From Laspinema palackyanum D2a (GTDB taxonomy: Bacteria; Cyanobacteriota; Cyanobacteriia; Cyanobacteriales; Laspinemataceae): a stretch of DNA of 64,000 nt. Made by a program: the position numbers and the translations under genes. Below, piece after piece: positions 27,155-35,790 of the stretch (position 1 is its first letter; every line of letters begins with the position of its first letter). Under the pieces are notes generated by a model, which saw nothing but the letters and a program-made list of their open reading frames with translations, searched no databases and was not told the origin of the DNA. Location: assembly GCA_025370845.1 (NCBI GenBank), contig JAMXFF010000032.1:31425-95424 (forward strand), given 5' to 3'.

Positions 27155-30100
27155 CTATTGTGCCTGCTTAATGGGTTCAGTGGGTGAGGAAGGACAGGGA
27201 GGGAGGCGGCTGCCCAGGGTTGCGGGGACGGTAGTAATTAAGGCGATGTTTCCATCCCGGTTCAGGGTCCATCCGGTGGCCTCTATCAAGGGTTGCGATC
27301 GCCCCTGGGTTACGGTATCAGACTGGGTTGTGAGATTTTCCGGAAATTGGCGCAAATCCTCCCAGACGGTTTGACCCCGGATTGTCTCCTGGGGGTCTTC
27401 CGGTAATCCCCCCCGTCCCACAATGGTAAACGAATTGCCCTGGGCTGCTACACAACCCACGGTGACTTGGTTATTGAGGTCTGAAAGCTGCTGCGGCAAG
27501 TCCACCAATCCAGACCCCGGAGTGACTTCGGGGGTGGAGAGAGTGACATTGCCGGAAACACCCAGTTGAGAACTCGCGGTGATATCACTTTCCGATGTGG
27601 ATTCGGTTCTAAATTCTAATCCGAGAATCCCTTCAGCGGTGAGTTGAATATTGCCGCCATCCCCTTCAAAGGCATTGGCGGTAATATCACTATTTTCCCG
27701 GGGAAATGCGAGAATAACCGGGGCAGAAATCTGAATATTTCCCCCATCGCCACCGGCCCCATCGGTTCCCGCTGTGGCGGTTATTTGACTGCCTCGACGC
27801 ATCAGGAGGCCACTGGTTAATTCTAATTGTAAATTTCCCCCTTGAGAGGAGGTGGTTTGTCCGGTAATAAATGACCGATTCTCTAACAGTAAACTCCCCG
27901 CTTGAAGTTCCACATTTCCCCCAGTCCCCTCGGTGGCGCTACTGGTGGTAATCGTACTATTATCTAAGCTAATCCTATCCTGAACTCGAATTCTAACTTG
28001 TCCCCCATCTCCCTCTCCCTCAGTTTTCGCACTAATTTGAGAACGGTTTATTAATGACAAGACTCGGGCATTAATATTGACCTCTCCTCCGTCACCCACT
28101 GCCGTTGATTCCACACTACTATCAATTGATCCATCAGATACCACCATTTCTCCCGCCTGAATATTCACACTTCCGGCATTGCCAATGCCTTGGGTAAAAC
28201 TGGAAATAGCCGCACTCTCATCCATGAGAATTCGGGGAGTGATCAAGGTAATATTTCCGGCATTTCCTCGCCCAGTCCCTCGGATGCGACTCCAGATAAA
28301 TGACCCCCGTTCATTCGGTCCTAAGCGGGTTAAAGTCACTCCTTCTCTAGCCTGAATTGTAATCGGTCCCGCATCGCCTTCTCCATAGCTGGTGGAATTA
28401 ATTCCTCCCCCATCTCCCAAAATCAATTCTCCCGTATTCAACTCAATTCCAGCGGCATTGCCGACGGAAGAAGGGCCTCCTACCAAATTTAAAATCCGAC
28501 TTTCAATATTGTCCAAATTTCCCGTAATCACGAGGCGATCGCGAGCATCAATAGTCACCTTTCCTGCATTGCCACTCAGATAAGTGCTATTATTAATAAT
28601 GCTGCCGTTGAGTAAACTAACCCTTTCCGCCTCAATTTGAATATCTCCCGTATGCCCGGATCCAAAATTACTCAGATTGAGAATTCCGTTATTGTTCAAG
28701 GTAAAGGATTCCGCTACGGCAAAAATGCTGCCTGCACTCCCACTGCCTCGGGTGATATTCGCAACATTTGCCCGATTGAGTTCCACGGAATTAGCCACTA
28801 AAGAAATATCTCCCGACTGTCCCCTTCCGAAGGTTGTAGACAAGATTTGCCCCGGGGAACCTCCCCATAAAGTCCCCGTATTAATTTGGATGTTGCCACT
28901 GTTTCCCCCCGTCCTAGTTAGGGAAACAATCCCACTACTGCCGCCATAATTGGGATTAAAATTACCCAAAGCAACGGGTTCTTGAGGCAACCCCCTATTC
29001 ATTCCGGGATATTCCAATGAAATGTGCAACCGATAGGTATCTCCAATATCAATTTTATCCCCTTCCAGTAGTTCGACGGGATGGGGAATCGTATCAAATT
29101 CCCCAATCCCAATTACATAAGTTCCGGGAGATAAACTATCAAGGGACAGATAGGAATCTTGCTCCACTGTACTCCCGATCGCCCCATCATTAATACTAGA
29201 GTCATCATTCAGGGCAACAATTGCTCCAGTCGTGCGGTCAAACAGGACCATTTCTGTATCTAAACTCCCAGGAATATCCTGATATCCATCTCCCCCATCT
29301 ATATCAAAAATCCCCCTTCCGGGTGCAGCAATAGTAAATGAAAAATAGTCAAAACTCTCCGTTGATGGACCTAAGCGGGTGTTTCCGCTGATCATTTGTT
29401 CAGAAGTCCGTTCCACAGTAACAGAAGGAATCCCTTCCGGTCCTGATGCCTCAATTTCTGGATTAAAATTTGGGGTGAATTCTAAGTTATCCAGATTAAA
29501 AACAGTTTCCGCTTTTTCGTCAAAAGGTGACTCCAAAAATCGCCGACTATTTCCATCAATGGTTACGCTTTCCGTTGCTGTAACCGTGATGTTTCCTCCA
29601 TTTCCGGTATGGGTGGCAATGGTAATGATTTGTCCCCCACTTTCTAAGGATAAGGTGTTCACATTGATTTCAATATTCCCCCCGGGCTGATGACTCTCCG
29701 TAACTGTAGCAATAAATCCGCGATCGCTCAATCGAACATCCCCTACCGGATTATTCGCACCATTAATCCTAATCGGTCCACTCCCTCCACTATCCACCCC
29801 TTGGGATTGAGAGAGAATTCCACTAAATAACCCATCAGGACTAAACCCAGAAATCTCTAAAATAGGTGTATTAATCTGAATCTGTCCAGCGCTTCCCATT
29901 CCTGCTGTCTCCGTGGTAATTCTCCCCCCCGAACTCAGACTCACTGAATTCCCCCTAACCTGAATATTTCCCCCAGTTCCTAATGCTCCAGATTGGACTA
30001 AATTGCTAATAAAACTGCGGTCACTCAGGCGGATATCCCCCCAGGCATTGACTCGAATATCCCCAGCCCTCGCTTCAATTTCCCCGCCATTCAGGGGCAT

Positions 30101-30958
30101 TCCTGCCTGCAACTGAGAGCCCCCGCTTAGGGTGATATGATTCCCCTGGACTTGAATACTGCCATTGCTGCCGGTGACATCCACCCTCGCCCCATTCATG
30201 AGGGTAACATCAGCCCCACTGATGGTTTTAGAAAACTCTGGGATAGTATTTTCTAGGGCAATTTCTCCGGCACTAATTCCCGCTAAGGTAATGTTACCGA
30301 ATGGGGCAAGTAGCTGTCCCCCATTCATGACAATATTTCCGCCGAGAATGGCTAAATTGTGATTTTGTGTCACTTCTATGCGGGAACCTTCTAGGGTGAT
30401 ATTTCCGACGGTTGGACCATATTGTAAACCGATGGGAACTGCTACGGTGAGGAGGGGTGATTCGGTGGGATTTGTAGCACTAAATAGACTGCGATCGCTA
30501 AACTGTATTGCCTCCGCTGTCGATAGAACAAACGACCCGCCAATATCCAACCGGGCATTCGGACCCAACAATATCCCATTCGGATTGATTAAAAATAGAT
30601 TGCTGTTGCCATTAGCCCGAATTAACCCATCAATTGTGGAAAGATTACTGCCCGTAATTCGACTAATAATATTGACAATATCCGGAGTATTATTAAAATA
30701 GGCTGCCCCACCCGTGGGAACCGAAAACTCCGTAAAACTATGAAATAAATTCCCCCCAGATTGGGTTCCCCCTTCAATCCTCAACCCCGTCCCTTGATTG
30801 ATGACTTGGGATGGATTGGGTAAAGTGCGATCGGGGACAATTTGGCCCTGCACTGGATTGACCAGTCCCCCTCCCGAAAAGGCCAAAAATAGGGCGGTGA
30901 CCCCGGTCCAGGACCCCCGAGGTTTTAGGATTACTCCGGCTCGTTTTGCCTTTAACAT
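27155..30958 (-). CDS. Two-partner-secretion filamentous haemagglutinin-like exoprotein
   Basis: The protein has 1267 aa with a signal peptide (about residues 1-39, ending NPVQG). The TPS secretion domain follows, with GGNLFHSFTEFSVPTGGAAY, FNN.PDIVNIISRITG and the hallmark NPNGILLG. Most of the rest is a right-handed beta-helix of short repeats (GNITLAG, SGNIQIN, GGNVELQAGS). A non-helical insert at about 540-650 (FDYFSFTIAAPGRGIFDIDG, YVIGIGEFD) resembles the DVUA0089 pre-peptidase-like domain. The closing part is a cyanobacterial tail with two cysteines. Export needs a TpsB (FhaC/ShlB) transporter, and none is encoded in this window. It leads the minus-strand block and is probably a surface adhesin. 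Confidence 0.92.
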   Translation of the reverse strand: MLKAKRAGVILKPRGSWTGVTALFLAFSGGGLVNPVQGQIVPDRTLPNPSQVINQGTGLRIEGGTQSGGNLFHSFTEFSVPTGGAAYFNNTPDIVNIISRITGSNLSTIDGLIRANGNSNLFLINPNGILLGPNARLDIGGSFVLSTAEAIQFSDRSLFSATNPTESPLLTVAVPIGLQYGPTVGNITLEGSRIEVTQNHNLAILGGNIVMNGGQLLAPFGNITLAGISAGEIALENTIPEFSKTISGADVTLMNGARVDVTGSNGSIQVQGNHITLSGGSQLQAGMPLNGGEIEARAGDIRVNAWGDIRLSDRSFISNLVQSGALGTGGNIQVRGNSVSLSSGGRITTETAGMGSAGQIQINTPILEISGFSPDGLFSGILSQSQGVDSGGSGPIRINGANNPVGDVRLSDRGFIATVTESHQPGGNIEINVNTLSLESGGQIITIATHTGNGGNITVTATESVTIDGNSRRFLESPFDEKAETVFNLDNLEFTPNFNPEIEASGPEGIPSVTVERTSEQMISGNTRLGPSTESFDYFSFTIAAPGRGIFDIDGGDGYQDIPGSLDTEMVLFDRTTGAIVALNDDSSINDGAIGSTVEQDSYLSLDSLSPGTYVIGIGEFDTIPHPVELLEGDKIDIGDTYRLHISLEYPGMNRGLPQEPVALGNFNPNYGGSSGIVSLTRTGGNSGNIQINTGTLWGGSPGQILSTTFGRGQSGDISLVANSVELNRANVANITRGSGSAGSIFAVAESFTLNNNGILNLSNFGSGHTGDIQIEAERVSLLNGSIINNSTYLSGNAGKVTIDARDRLVITGNLDNIESRILNLVGGPSSVGNAAGIELNTGELILGDGGGINSTSYGEGDAGPITIQAREGVTLTRLGPNERGSFIWSRIRGTGRGNAGNITLITPRILMDESAAISSFTQGIGNAGSVNIQAGEMVVSDGSIDSSVESTAVGDGGEVNINARVLSLINRSQISAKTEGEGDGGQVRIRVQDRISLDNSTITTSSATEGTGGNVELQAGSLLLENRSFITGQTTSSQGGNLQLELTSGLLMRRGSQITATAGTDGAGGDGGNIQISAPVILAFPRENSDITANAFEGDGGNIQLTAEGILGLEFRTESTSESDITASSQLGVSGNVTLSTPEVTPGSGLVDLPQQLSDLNNQVTVGCVAAQGNSFTIVGRGGLPEDPQETIRGQTVWEDLRQFPENLTTQSDTVTQGRSQPLIEATGWTLNRDGNIALITTVPATLGSRLPPCPSSPTEPIKQAQ

Positions 30959-31422
30959 TGTTTTGATAGACAGTATCGGTTAGCTGGAATTTTACACCCT
31001 ATTTTCAGAGAATTTTGGACCGTTATAGCGATAAAAAAGGTTGAGGTGAGACCCTCTGCGGAACTCAACGACCTTCAACCTTTCTCCCTCCTCAACGATT
31101 ATACAGCAACAGCGCCTGAAACAGTTTACGAGCAAACTCGCTCAAAAATTTTCAGGGTGATTGGATCTTAGGCGATTTTGACTCGTTTGGAGTGGTTCCC
31201 AGAATCTATCTCTAGTCTCACGTCGAACCGACTGACCACCTCGGACCCTCTAGGGCATTCTATGGTACCCTGGGTGGCGATCGCCTCAGTTTATAGCGGC
31301 CCAAAGTAGAACTGATGGACTTGAACAACAAAAAGGTTGCGAAACCTGTAAATCAGGGGGTAAATTTGTGAAATAATTTAAAAATGCAAGGATTACAGTT
31401 TCATAGAGGTTAAAAAATAGGC
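30959..31422. other. Divergent promoter region of the exoprotein block and the phosphoketolase-like gene
   Basis: This is 464 bases without a gene. The final 100 bases before 31423 are A/T-rich (AATAATTTAAAAATG) and probably hold the phosphoketolase promoter. A GAGGTTAAAAAATAGGC leader precedes its ATG. I see no hairpin with a U-tract. Confidence 0.4.
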
Positions 31423-33633
31423 ATGACGACAAAGATTCCATCTGCACCGGCAAAGACGCCTGCGTTTTGTGAGGGCATTCAACATTTTGGCGAACAATGG
31501 CCGGATTTTGACCGTTACGGCAAAGAACCCGCGATCGCCACGGGGAAAACTGCGATCGCCTCACCCCCGGATCACGCCGCTGCCTACCAGACCCTCCTCG
31601 CTGCCGACGCCCTGCGCTACCTGATCCTCCAAGTCACCGCGTCTAAAGCCTCCGGACACCCGGGCGGATTTGCCAGCGTTGCCGAGGGAATCGCCGCCCT
31701 AGTGATGCTCGGTCATAAAAACATTATCACCGAAGTGGGACACCATGCCCCCGGCTTTTACAGTAATATGTTCCTCGATCGCTCCTTAGAGCAAATGGGC
31801 ATTCATACCGTCCAACAAATGCGCGATCGCTTCCGGGAGCACAAAGGACTCCTGGGACACCTCTCCGGACAAATTCCCGGACTCCTCAACCCCGCTGGAC
31901 CCCTGGGACAAGGGCAGCATTTCGCAATGGCAGGGGCACTCCTGCATCCCGATATCCTCTTCCCCGTCACCATTGGCGATGGTGGCATCGGCGAACCCTA
32001 CGTCATGAGTAGCATGGCGCATTTCCACACCGCCTACCCCGAAGTCACCAACTTCCTCCCCATCCTGGTGTGGAACGGATATTCCCAGGAACACCACAGC
32101 ATGGTGTCCACCAAACCCAACCAAGAGATGATTGAATACTGGGAAGGCAACGGTTTCCAGGAAATCATCCTCGTCAACGCCAAAGACTACGACGACGCCA
32201 ACCAACCCGGGGAATATGTCGATAGCACTGCCTTTTCCTTCCAGAAACGGCTAGAATTTGCTCAAGCGGTGATTGAAGCCACGGACAAAGCGGCCAAATC
32301 CGCCCTGGGAGGCAAACTCACCGTCTTGATTATCAAGCAACTCAAAGGATCTGGAGTCCATGCCTTGGGGGCCAAATCCCATAACCTGTATGGACATCAC
32401 ACCCTGGATAACGCAGAAATTATCAGCGCCCTCAAAACCCGTGCCCTGAGTCCCGAAGCTTGGCAACTGGTTCGCACCAACTTTGAGCGCGCTGCTGGGG
32501 GACCTGCCGCCAGTATTGTCAAAACTGAGTTTGAGTTAGCTTTGCCGGAGTTAGGCAAACTTCCCCTTAAGGAATATGCGATCGCTGAGAAGCAAATCGC
32601 CACCACCGCAATGGGAGAGCTCGTCGCCTACGTCGGCAAAAAAGACCCCAAATTTGTCGTCACCAACGCTGATGGAAACGCCGCTTCCGGCATCAACAAC
32701 ATCAACGTTGCCCTCAAAATTATTCACCCCACCGCCGACGACGCCTATTTCCAAGGACCCAAGGGACAAGTTTATGAACCGTTAAGCGAAGATGCCTGCG
32801 CCGGATTAGCAGCAGCTTTAGCCTTATTTGGGGCGCGGACCCTCTGGTGTTCCTACGAATCTTTTGCCATTAACGGGGTCCCCGTCTGGCAAACCGTCAC
32901 CCAAGCGATGGCGGAATTACGGCGTCCGACCCCGAGTACGGTCACTTTATATACCGCAGGGGCCTTAGAACAAGGACGCAACGGTTGGACTCACCAACGT
33001 CCAGAAATTGAAAACTACTTTGCCGCCATGATGCGAAATGGCAACGTTTTCCCCTTGTTCCCCCCGGATTCTAATAGCATCCAAGTCTGTTACGATTGGG
33101 CGCTGAGTAAGCAGAACAAAGGGATTGTGATTACGGCGAGTAAAACCCCGTTACCGATTCGCACCACTTTCGAGCAGACTCAACAAGCTTTAGAAGAGGG
33201 GGCAGTCCTCCTCCAAGAGATTCCCGGAAATAAAACCGTTGTGTTTGCGGTGATTGGGGATATGACCTTGATTCCCGTGTATGACGCAGCAGAGCAATTG
33301 AAAGCCCAAGGGATTGGGTCGAAGATTGTATCGGTTGTGAGTCCGCGCCGGTTGTATCGTCCCCATGATGTGGCGTGGAATACCTGTTCCCAAGCCGATG
33401 GCGGATTCTTGGATGATGCTGGCTTTGAGAAGTTCTTTGGTGGGGATGCCTTAATTGGTGTTACCGGGGGGGCCTCGGGAATGCTAGAACCGATTATGTT
33501 ACGCAGTACCGCCAAGCGGGATGTCTTTGCCTGGAAGCGAGGCGAGACGACTGCCAGTGCAACGGAAATCATGGAGTTCAACGGGTTGACTCCGGAAGCG
33601 TTAGCGAAGCGCGGGACTGAGTTGGTGAGTTAA
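31423..33633 (+). CDS. Phosphoketolase/transketolase-like thiamine-diphosphate enzyme
   Basis: The enzyme has 736 aa. The N-terminal half shows a ThDP fold: SKASGHPGGFASVAEG, HHAPGFYSNMFLDRS, GHLSGQIPGLLNPAGPLGQG and the diphosphate-binding VTIGDGGIGEPYV. The middle part has VTNADGNAASGINN and LSEDACAGLAAALALFGART, and the C-terminus ASGMLEPIMLR. It is shorter than canonical Xfp phosphoketolases (about 790-820 aa) and fits the second cyanobacterial type (Synechocystis Sll0529-like, from memory). The expected reaction is phosphorolytic cleavage of xylulose-5-phosphate (or fructose-6-phosphate) to acetyl phosphate, giving a bypass of pyruvate; transketolase activity is the alternative. It is monocistronic, closed by a strong terminator. 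Confidence 0.82.
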   Translation: MTTKIPSAPAKTPAFCEGIQHFGEQWPDFDRYGKEPAIATGKTAIASPPDHAAAYQTLLAADALRYLILQVTASKASGHPGGFASVAEGIAALVMLGHKNIITEVGHHAPGFYSNMFLDRSLEQMGIHTVQQMRDRFREHKGLLGHLSGQIPGLLNPAGPLGQGQHFAMAGALLHPDILFPVTIGDGGIGEPYVMSSMAHFHTAYPEVTNFLPILVWNGYSQEHHSMVSTKPNQEMIEYWEGNGFQEIILVNAKDYDDANQPGEYVDSTAFSFQKRLEFAQAVIEATDKAAKSALGGKLTVLIIKQLKGSGVHALGAKSHNLYGHHTLDNAEIISALKTRALSPEAWQLVRTNFERAAGGPAASIVKTEFELALPELGKLPLKEYAIAEKQIATTAMGELVAYVGKKDPKFVVTNADGNAASGINNINVALKIIHPTADDAYFQGPKGQVYEPLSEDACAGLAAALALFGARTLWCSYESFAINGVPVWQTVTQAMAELRRPTPSTVTLYTAGALEQGRNGWTHQRPEIENYFAAMMRNGNVFPLFPPDSNSIQVCYDWALSKQNKGIVITASKTPLPIRTTFEQTQQALEEGAVLLQEIPGNKTVVFAVIGDMTLIPVYDAAEQLKAQGIGSKIVSVVSPRRLYRPHDVAWNTCSQADGGFLDDAGFEKFFGGDALIGVTGGASGMLEPIMLRSTAKRDVFAWKRGETTASATEIMEFNGLTPEALAKRGTELVS

Positions 33634-33644
33634 TTGTGATTTGG

Positions 33645-33674
33645 CCCCCAGCCTTGAGGCTGGGGGTTATTTTT
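33645..33674 (+). terminator. Terminator of the phosphoketolase-like gene
   Basis: CCCCCAGCC-TTGA-GGCTGGGGG is followed by TTATTTTT, 12 bases past the stop codon. It is a textbook intrinsic terminator. Confidence 0.9.
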
Positions 33675-33731
33675 AGCTATTCAGTGCCAATGACGAGAAC
33701 CAATGGATAAAATAGACTGAAACCAGAGGTA

Positions 33732-34196
33732 ATGGCGATGACTACACAACTCGCAGAAAAAATTATCCCCTTGCCCGAACAGCGGTTAATTCTGCCAGGG
33801 TATCAGAGTTGGCAAGAATTCAAGGCGATTCAAGCCTTGATGGATCAGGTAGCGGGGGTGCGAATTTCCTATTTAGATGGGTGTGTGGAACTGATGACGA
33901 CGGGGGAGGAACATGAAATCATCAAAACAATTATCGGCTTTTTACTGGAGCTTTATTTTTGCGAAATGGGGATTGAATATATCCCGGTGGGAAATGCAAC
34001 GCGGGAGTCAGAAACTAAGGGGGTGTCCTTTTAGCCGGATGAATCCTATTATATTGGCGATCGCAAATCTCATCCCGATTTAGCCATTGAAGTGGTCATC
34101 ACCAGTGGCAATTCTAAAAAACTGGAAAAATATAAGAGATTTGAAATTGCAAATAAAGAAAAAATAAAAAATATTAAAGGAAAACAGGCTCCGTAA
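33732..34196 (+). pseudogene. Uma2-family (DUF820) nuclease, broken by a nonsense codon, copy 1
   Basis: Uma2 proteins are PD-(D/E)XK nuclease-like, about 190 aa, and abundant in cyanobacteria. Here LPGYQSWQEFKAIQALMDQ, GVRISYLDGCVELMTTGEEH and GNATRESETKGV are typical. A TAG at 34032-34034 stops the frame. The same frame then continues with PDESYYIGDRKSHPDLAIEV and ITSGNSKKLEKYKR, so a single substitution (GAA in the sister copy at 37809-38294) inactivated it. After KYKRFEI the homology is lost and an A-rich tail ends at 34196. The first 100 codons could still be translated as a truncated peptide. Confidence 0.85.
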
Positions 34197-35021
34197 TTAA
34201 AGGCTTAATTCAACAGAAATTTGCTTGTAAAATTGATACAAAGCAAGCAGTTGAGCAATTCAACAAGAAGCTACGATATCATACAATTACCCGATTTTAA
34301 ATATTAACTGTTCCCTATTATACCCAACCCGGAAGCCCACCCAAGGGAGCCAAGCCCGCTGGGTATTCTTATCAAATCCAAGCAGATTTGACAGAAAACG
34401 AGTCAGCCATAGAACAAGAGCAAAAAAGAATGGGCCCGTCAGTTGAGGAGATCGGTCAACGGCCACCGAAGCGATCGCCTGAGTGAATCTCCAAGACAAA
34501 TGCCCCCAAACTCAAAAGTCGTCCTATTGGCGATGAAGAAGATAGTTTTTTCGGGGCGATTGCATAAAGAGCATAGCTGAGCTTACCGCTCAATGAGCAA
34601 TGAACTGAGGGCAAAAATCCTCCAAAACTCAAAACCTTGCTCATTGCCAAGCAGCTATCGCAACAAAACTCTACCTTCGCGATGGCGACTGCGATCAGAA
34701 TCCGGGGTGGCAACGGGTGCTGAATTAATCTGTTTGCGACACAGAAGCGGAACTGAATAATTAAACAATGTCATGTCTGACACTATTTGAATTTACAATG
34801 AGTTGCTTAGGTACTCTCTCAACAGCCATCGCTCTAATTGCAATCTGTCAATCGGATTAATCTAGTTAAATTTATTATCTGTCGGCAGTAATATTTACTA
34901 GATGGCAGCCGGTAAAACAGGAAGAGAAATTTCACAATTTTATAAAATAGCTCTTGGGATAGATGGCTGCAATATTAATAATTAGATACTTTTAAAATAA
35001 TCAACTTTAGGTAAAAAATTT
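34197..35021. other. Decayed A/T-rich stretch, no intact gene
   Basis: These 825 bases hold no convincing gene. A short frame directly after the broken Uma2 gene (about 34195-34300) reads IKGLIQQKFACKIDTKQAVE and FNKKLRYHTIT, which has transposase-like character but is too short to assign. HIP1-type sites are sparse from 34800 on. The last 100 bases upstream of 35022 are A/T-rich and may hold that gene's promoter. Confidence 0.4.
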
Positions 35022-35741
35022 ATGCTCACTTTATCCCATCCCCTGAAACAGGTATTCCACTGCCCGGAAGAATCGGATTTTTACGCGCACTGCTTGGAAA
35101 GTTTAGTGTTAAATGCCAGCGATAATTCTCGACTTATCGTAGAGTTTGGTTCAGGAGAGGGAAGTCCTGTTATTAAGTCGTTGCTGAGAACGGATTTTGA
35201 CGGTACAATACAGGGATTTGAGTTAAATAAAGTAGCGTGTAAAATTGCTCAGTCTCAAATTAAGGAATATGAACTGAGGGAACGATACACTGTCAACAAT
35301 TGCTCTTTTTTTGATTCTCCTTTATACGAGTTGGCGGATTGTGTCATCTCAAATCCGCCTTACTTGCCAGCGATGGATGATAAGATTTACCAGCCGCTGT
35401 TGCACGGTGGGAGTGATGGTTGTACAATTTCTAAAAACCTTTTATCTCTCGGTTGCGACGAGGTTTTGCTGATGGTTTCTAGCTATTCTAATCCGGTGGG
35501 TTTGATTGATTATGCCTTGGATCGAGGCTACTCGGTTGCCAATTTTGAGATTACACCTTTAAATTTTGGCTATTATAGCTCGGAACCCAAGGTAAAAAGA
35601 GCGATCGCCACTCTGCGAGAACAGGGAATGGCTTTTTATTCAGAAAATATCTATCTGCTGGCTGGAGTTTTGTTTAAGAATCAGCAAAAAGCGCAAAGAG
35701 ATTTGTCGAGGGAGCTAATTAAGTTAATCACAGCATTTTAA
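35022..35741 (+). CDS. SAM-dependent methyltransferase with NPPY motif
   Basis: The protein has 239 aa. Motif I, the SAM-binding loop, is IVEFGSGEGSPV (about residues 40-51). The acidic end of the next strand is GFELNKVAC, and motif IV is VISNPPYLPA (about 108-117), the signature of amino-N methyltransferases acting on glutamine or adenine (PrmC/HemK-like). The rest is atypical (HGGSDGCTISKNLLSLGCDE), so the substrate is unknown. It is convergent with the diiron-protein gene at 35791-36891 and separated from it only by a 49-bp perfect-stem palindrome. The surrounding 1.5 kb is A/T-rich and decayed, suggesting acquisition by transfer (inference). Confidence 0.8.
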   Translation: MLTLSHPLKQVFHCPEESDFYAHCLESLVLNASDNSRLIVEFGSGEGSPVIKSLLRTDFDGTIQGFELNKVACKIAQSQIKEYELRERYTVNNCSFFDSPLYELADCVISNPPYLPAMDDKIYQPLLHGGSDGCTISKNLLSLGCDEVLLMVSSYSNPVGLIDYALDRGYSVANFEITPLNFGYYSSEPKVKRAIATLREQGMAFYSENIYLLAGVLFKNQQKAQRDLSRELIKLITAF

Positions 35742-35789
35742 GCTATATCCTAGGGTGCGTCCGTCTGTGACCCACCCTAGGATATAGCT
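35741..35789. terminator. Shared 17-bp stem hairpin between convergent genes
   Basis: AGCTATATCCTAGGGTG (35741-35757) and CACCCTAGGATATAGCT (35773-35789) are perfectly complementary around a 15-base loop. The left arm starts on the last base of the methyltransferase stop codon; the right arm ends one base before the diiron-protein stop. It is symmetrical and so serves both directions, although it lacks a long U-tract. Confidence 0.65.
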
Positions 35790-35790
35790 G

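Noticed and set aside
20223..30958. A complete two-partner secretion operon
   Set aside because: No TpsB (FhaC/ShlB) gene is present between or beside the genes in this window.
31786..32205. 139-codon frame opposite the phosphoketolase-like gene
   Set aside because: The plus strand has clear conserved enzyme motifs; the antisense frame shows none and is a codon-bias shadow.
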